Part shown: in pieces, positions 60,971 through 64,000 of the stretch
How the letters are laid out: each line of letters opens with the position of its first letter
How positions within the stretch are numbered: position 1 is the first letter of the stretch
NCBI RefSeq assembly: GCF_001651865.1
Contig: NZ_LPUX01000062.1
Coordinates: 1-64,000 of the forward strand
Source: Sinorhizobium glycinis
GTDB taxonomy: Bacteria; Pseudomonadota; Alphaproteobacteria; Rhizobiales; Rhizobiaceae
DNA: 64,000 nucleotides
Direction: 5' to 3'
The notes under the pieces: model-generated
What the model was told of the DNA's origin: nothing
The model's database searches: none
What the model saw: only the letters and a program-made list of their open reading frames with translations
Program-made: the position numbers and the translations under genes

Positions 60971-61213
60971 TTGCCCTTGCACGCCGCGGTCCTCACGCCC
61001 TCGCGGGTCCGGTAGCCATCTGCTCGACCGGTAGCGCCTGGATGCCCGGCCGCAATGGGGCCGGCGGCGCTTACACGCTATGGCAGCTGCTGCACTCAGC
61101 ATAGTCATGGTATGACCTTGAGAATGGCATAGCTGATTTCATAGGATGATCTTCTGGCCTTTGGCGCCCACTGGGAGTATGCATGACCCAAGAAAGCCAA
61201 ATCTGGAGGGATC

Positions 61214-61966
61214 ATGCAGCAGGCCGAACGTCCGATGTCGCGCAGATCATTCGCGTCACAGGTGGCGGATGCCCTACGCAAGCAGATCGAAGCCGGATTT
61301 TACGCGCCCGGTGACAAGCTGCCGACGGAACCCGCCCTCATCGATCGCTTCGGCTTCAGCCGCACCGTGATCAGGGAGGCGATTGCCGCGCTGCGTGCCG
61401 ACGGGCTTGTGGAGTCGCGACAGGGAGCGGGTGTGTTCGTGATCGGCCCGAAGCCTGCCGATGAAGGGCTGAAGCTGTTCACGGACGCGACCGACAAGAT
61501 CTCAGACATCATCGAGGAGCTCGAGCTTCGCATAGGTATAGAGGTCGAAGCCGCAGGTCTCGCAGCAGCGCGCAGTTCGCCGGCGCAAGAGGCCGAAATC
61601 CTGGCGCAGGTCGAGAAATTCGCCGACCTTGTCGCCGAAGGCAAACCTACCGACGAGGCGGATTTTCAGTTCCACATGGCGATCGCCACTGCGACCAACA
61701 ACGAGAGATTCAAAGCCTTCCTCGATCATGTCGGGCGTCGGATGATCCCGCGGGTGAAATTCAGGACGGTCATGGGCGGCGTCGATCCCTTGCCCAGCCG
61801 CGACCACCCGATCCTTGAGGAGCATCGTGAAATCGCCGATGCGATCCTCGCCCGCGACCCGGAGAAGGCGCGCGAGGCGATGCGCCGGCATCTCGTCACC
61901 GGAATCAAGCGCTATCGCTCATCGATGATCCGCCGCTCGTCCGCAGACCGCGAGAAGGGCGATTGA
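61214..61966 (+). CDS. GntR-family (FadR/FCD) transcriptional regulator
   Basis: A 250-residue regulator. The winged HTH is SQVADALRKQIEAGFYAPGD then KLPTEPALIDRFGFSRTVIR, and the FCD domain has DFQFHMAIATATNNERFKAF and HPILEEHREIADAILARDPE with the usual metal-site histidines. It precedes kdgD, so it probably controls glucarate/galactarate use. GGAGGG stands before ATG 61214. Confidence 0.93.
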   Translation: MQQAERPMSRRSFASQVADALRKQIEAGFYAPGDKLPTEPALIDRFGFSRTVIREAIAALRADGLVESRQGAGVFVIGPKPADEGLKLFTDATDKISDIIEELELRIGIEVEAAGLAAARSSPAQEAEILAQVEKFADLVAEGKPTDEADFQFHMAIATATNNERFKAFLDHVGRRMIPRVKFRTVMGGVDPLPSRDHPILEEHREIADAILARDPEKAREAMRRHLVTGIKRYRSSMIRRSSADREKGD

Positions 61967-61980
61967 CTCGCCTCTAAAGT

Positions 61981-62935
<955 letters not shown>

Positions 62936-62998
62936 ACAGAAATCTCGGCAGGCCGGCGGGCGAATGGGACGAGGATGTCGGCCGGAGAGGCACCGGAA

Positions 62999-63400
62999 TC
63001 CCCGATCCGCGCCGCCATGGTCGAGACCGGCGAAGCGGACCTGACGCCGTCGATTGACATTCAGGACGCAAGCAATCCGGAAACGGACATCGCCTATCTG
63101 AACTCGGAAACGACCGCGATCCGCATCGACGCGGCCGTGCCGCCGCTTGACGATCTGCGCGTGCGCAAGGCGCTCAATCTGGCGATCGACTGGGAAGGTC
63201 TCGCTCAGCTCTTCGGCGATGACGTCAAGCGGGCGTCGCAGATGGTCGTTCCGGGGATCAACGGCCATGACGACGCGCTCGAAGCGTGGCCCGTACCACC
63301 GTCGATGACGCGAAGGCGGCGATCGCCGCGGCCAAGGAACAGCAGCCCTCAGAAGCCATGTTTATCCTCATCATGCGGGCGATCGCACAGCGTACCGCCT
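62999..63400 (+). pseudogene. Peptide/nickel-type ABC binding protein remnant
   Basis: The frame reads IRAAMVETGEADLTPSIDIQ, DIAYLNSETTAIRIDAAVPP and RVRKALNLAIDWEGLAQLFG, a middle-to-late part of a family-5 (peptide/nickel) solute-binding protein. After about 63288 the homologous sequence continues in another frame (TTVDDAKAAIAAAKEQQPSE). The signal peptide and first half are absent. A decayed fragment behind kdgD. Confidence 0.75.
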
Positions 63401-63878
63401 GGAGCTGAATGCGGGTGCAAACGTGTGAACCGGCGTTCAAGACTTTAGTGCCGGCGCTCATCCAGGCTTTGAACGTTGTTCACCGGACGCCGTTTAGCTC
63501 GTCGGAGACACCCCGGGCAGTCTTCGGCAGAAGCAAAAGCTTGCTTCCCCAGTGCCGATCAACGAGCCACATCCCTCCTCCGGTGGATGTTGAAAATTGT
63601 TTACATTCTGGTGGGTCGGTGCCGCTCAGTCTGTACAGCCTTGTCCAAAGCATAAACCAGCGAATTCCTTCCAAGACACAGCCTATACGAGATGCGGAGC
63701 GAGCAGTCAGGCGATGCGCGGGGTCCCTGAGGAAGGGAATACGAAAATTATTTTCATGTGCCACTTGCGAAGCACAGAAATGGGCATACTATCATGGCAT
63801 CCATTATAACGATACAGCGTCCAATATAATGGACAACAGCCGTTCGCGGCTGCAATTTTAACAAGGGGAAATGACGCC
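63401..63878. other. Spacer before the terminal gene
   Basis: No gene I can support. Composition becomes AT-rich from about 63590 onward, as in a promoter region. Contains the inverted repeat at 63800-63833. Confidence 0.5.
63800..63833. promoter_or_regulatory. Inverted repeat upstream of the terminal secreted protein
   Basis: Perfect 9-bp arms TCCATTATA (63800-63808) and TATAATGGA (63825-63833) with a 16-nt spacer, 46-79 nt before the start at 63879. The TATAAT in the right arm could itself serve as a -10 element. Candidate operator, possibly for the GntR protein at 61214, although the direct repeats before kdgD are different. Confidence 0.5.
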
Positions 63879-64000
63879 ATGAAATTCCAAGCTTTGCGCA
63901 ATCTGTCCTGCCACCGTACGCTGCTCGCAGGCGCGGCGACTGTCGCTTTCGTGCTTGCCGCCGGCGCCGGCCCGGCCTCCGCCGCGGCAAACTGCATCAA
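63879..64000 (+). CDS. N-terminus of a secreted protein (probably a binding protein), partial
   Basis: The window ends inside this gene. AAGGGGAA precedes the ATG at 63879. The 40 visible residues are a long Sec signal: basic MKFQALRNLSCHRTLLAG, then the hydrophobic core ATVAFVLAAGAG and likely cleavage after PASAAA. A periplasmic binding protein for an ABC importer is the likeliest product given the catabolic neighbourhood, but nothing of the mature domain is visible. Confidence 0.75.
   Translation, partial: MKFQALRNLSCHRTLLAGAATVAFVLAAGAGPASAAANCI

Larger units (their letters stand above)
60173..61213. other. Gene-poor region with structured element, att-like repeat and terminator
   Basis: No intact gene. 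From left to right: the structured element at 60219-60288, the hairpin AGCCGG-TTTG-CCGGCT (60321-60336), a tetratricopeptide-like scrap near 60500-60600 (VLYRLGRYEEAQAAY), the tRNA-fMet 3' copy at 60640-60654, the terminator at 60665-60691 and an unidentified minus-strand coding scrap at 60830-60970. Confidence 0.6.

Overview
The window looks like part of a Sinorhizobium/Ensifer-type (Rhizobiaceae, alphaproteobacterial) genome. The reasons are the high GC content, a 5S rRNA followed directly by tRNA-fMet at the left edge (the 3' end of an rrn operon), rhizobial-type palindromic repeats, and the dominance of ABC-transporter catabolic operons in tight ATGA overlaps, each with its own LacI, GntR or LysR regulator. 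No taxonomic search could be run, so this is inference.

Layout. 1-490: end of an rrn operon (5S rRNA, hairpin, tRNA-fMet). 490-1150: repeats and a decayed IS630 transposase. 1159-9358 (minus): an operon for uptake and breakdown of a probable N-heterocycle, comprising a BMP-type nucleoside-family ABC importer, an 8-oxoguanine/isoxanthopterin-type deaminase, a GST-like protein and a Rieske oxygenase split over two genes. 9508-9798: acylphosphatase-like protein. 10053-18254: a sugar operon (GMC oxidoreductase, ABC importer, TIM-barrel isomerase) with a divergent LacI regulator and two identical operators. 18643-24130 (minus): a guanidine operon behind a clear guanidine-I (ykkC) riboswitch, with an ABC importer, a guanidine hydrolase (GdmH-like ureohydrolase), a histidine-rich protein and a HupE/UreJ-type nickel permease. 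24402-32702 (minus): a biuret/allophanate operon with a second BMP-type importer, two biuret-hydrolase paralogues, a cupin and allophanate hydrolase, with a divergent GntR regulator (to 33720).

33980-45881 (plus): a polyol/triose ABC importer with two ATPases and a small membrane protein, followed by an ATP-type DhaK-DhaL fusion, DhaL, DhaM, a dedicated HPr and Enzyme I, a small HTH-like protein and a second DhaK. 46751-51470 (minus): a four-GAF histidine kinase, a receiver protein and a receiver-adenylate cyclase. 51949-53805: a DUF1127 protein and a LuxR-HTH/TolB-like/TPR protein. 53902-60172: D-amino-acid transaminase, dipeptide epimerase and a polar amino acid ABC importer with a divergent LysR regulator. 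60219-60691: a second copy of a structured repeat, a 15-bp copy of the tRNA-fMet 3' end and a strong terminator. 61214-64000: a GntR regulator, a frameshifted kdgD, a decayed peptide-type binding protein and the start of another secreted protein.

Themes. Much of the window serves scavenging of unusual nitrogen sources (guanidine, biuret, probably a pterin or purine, D-amino acids) and of sugars. The strongest findings are the riboswitch-controlled guanidine operon with a His-rich protein/HupE pair in place of the HypAB-like maturation genes, the two-gene Rieske oxygenase whose halves look reciprocally degenerate, a duplicated structured element with a covarying base pair, and a tRNA-fMet 3'-end repeat that may delimit a 60-kb insertion.
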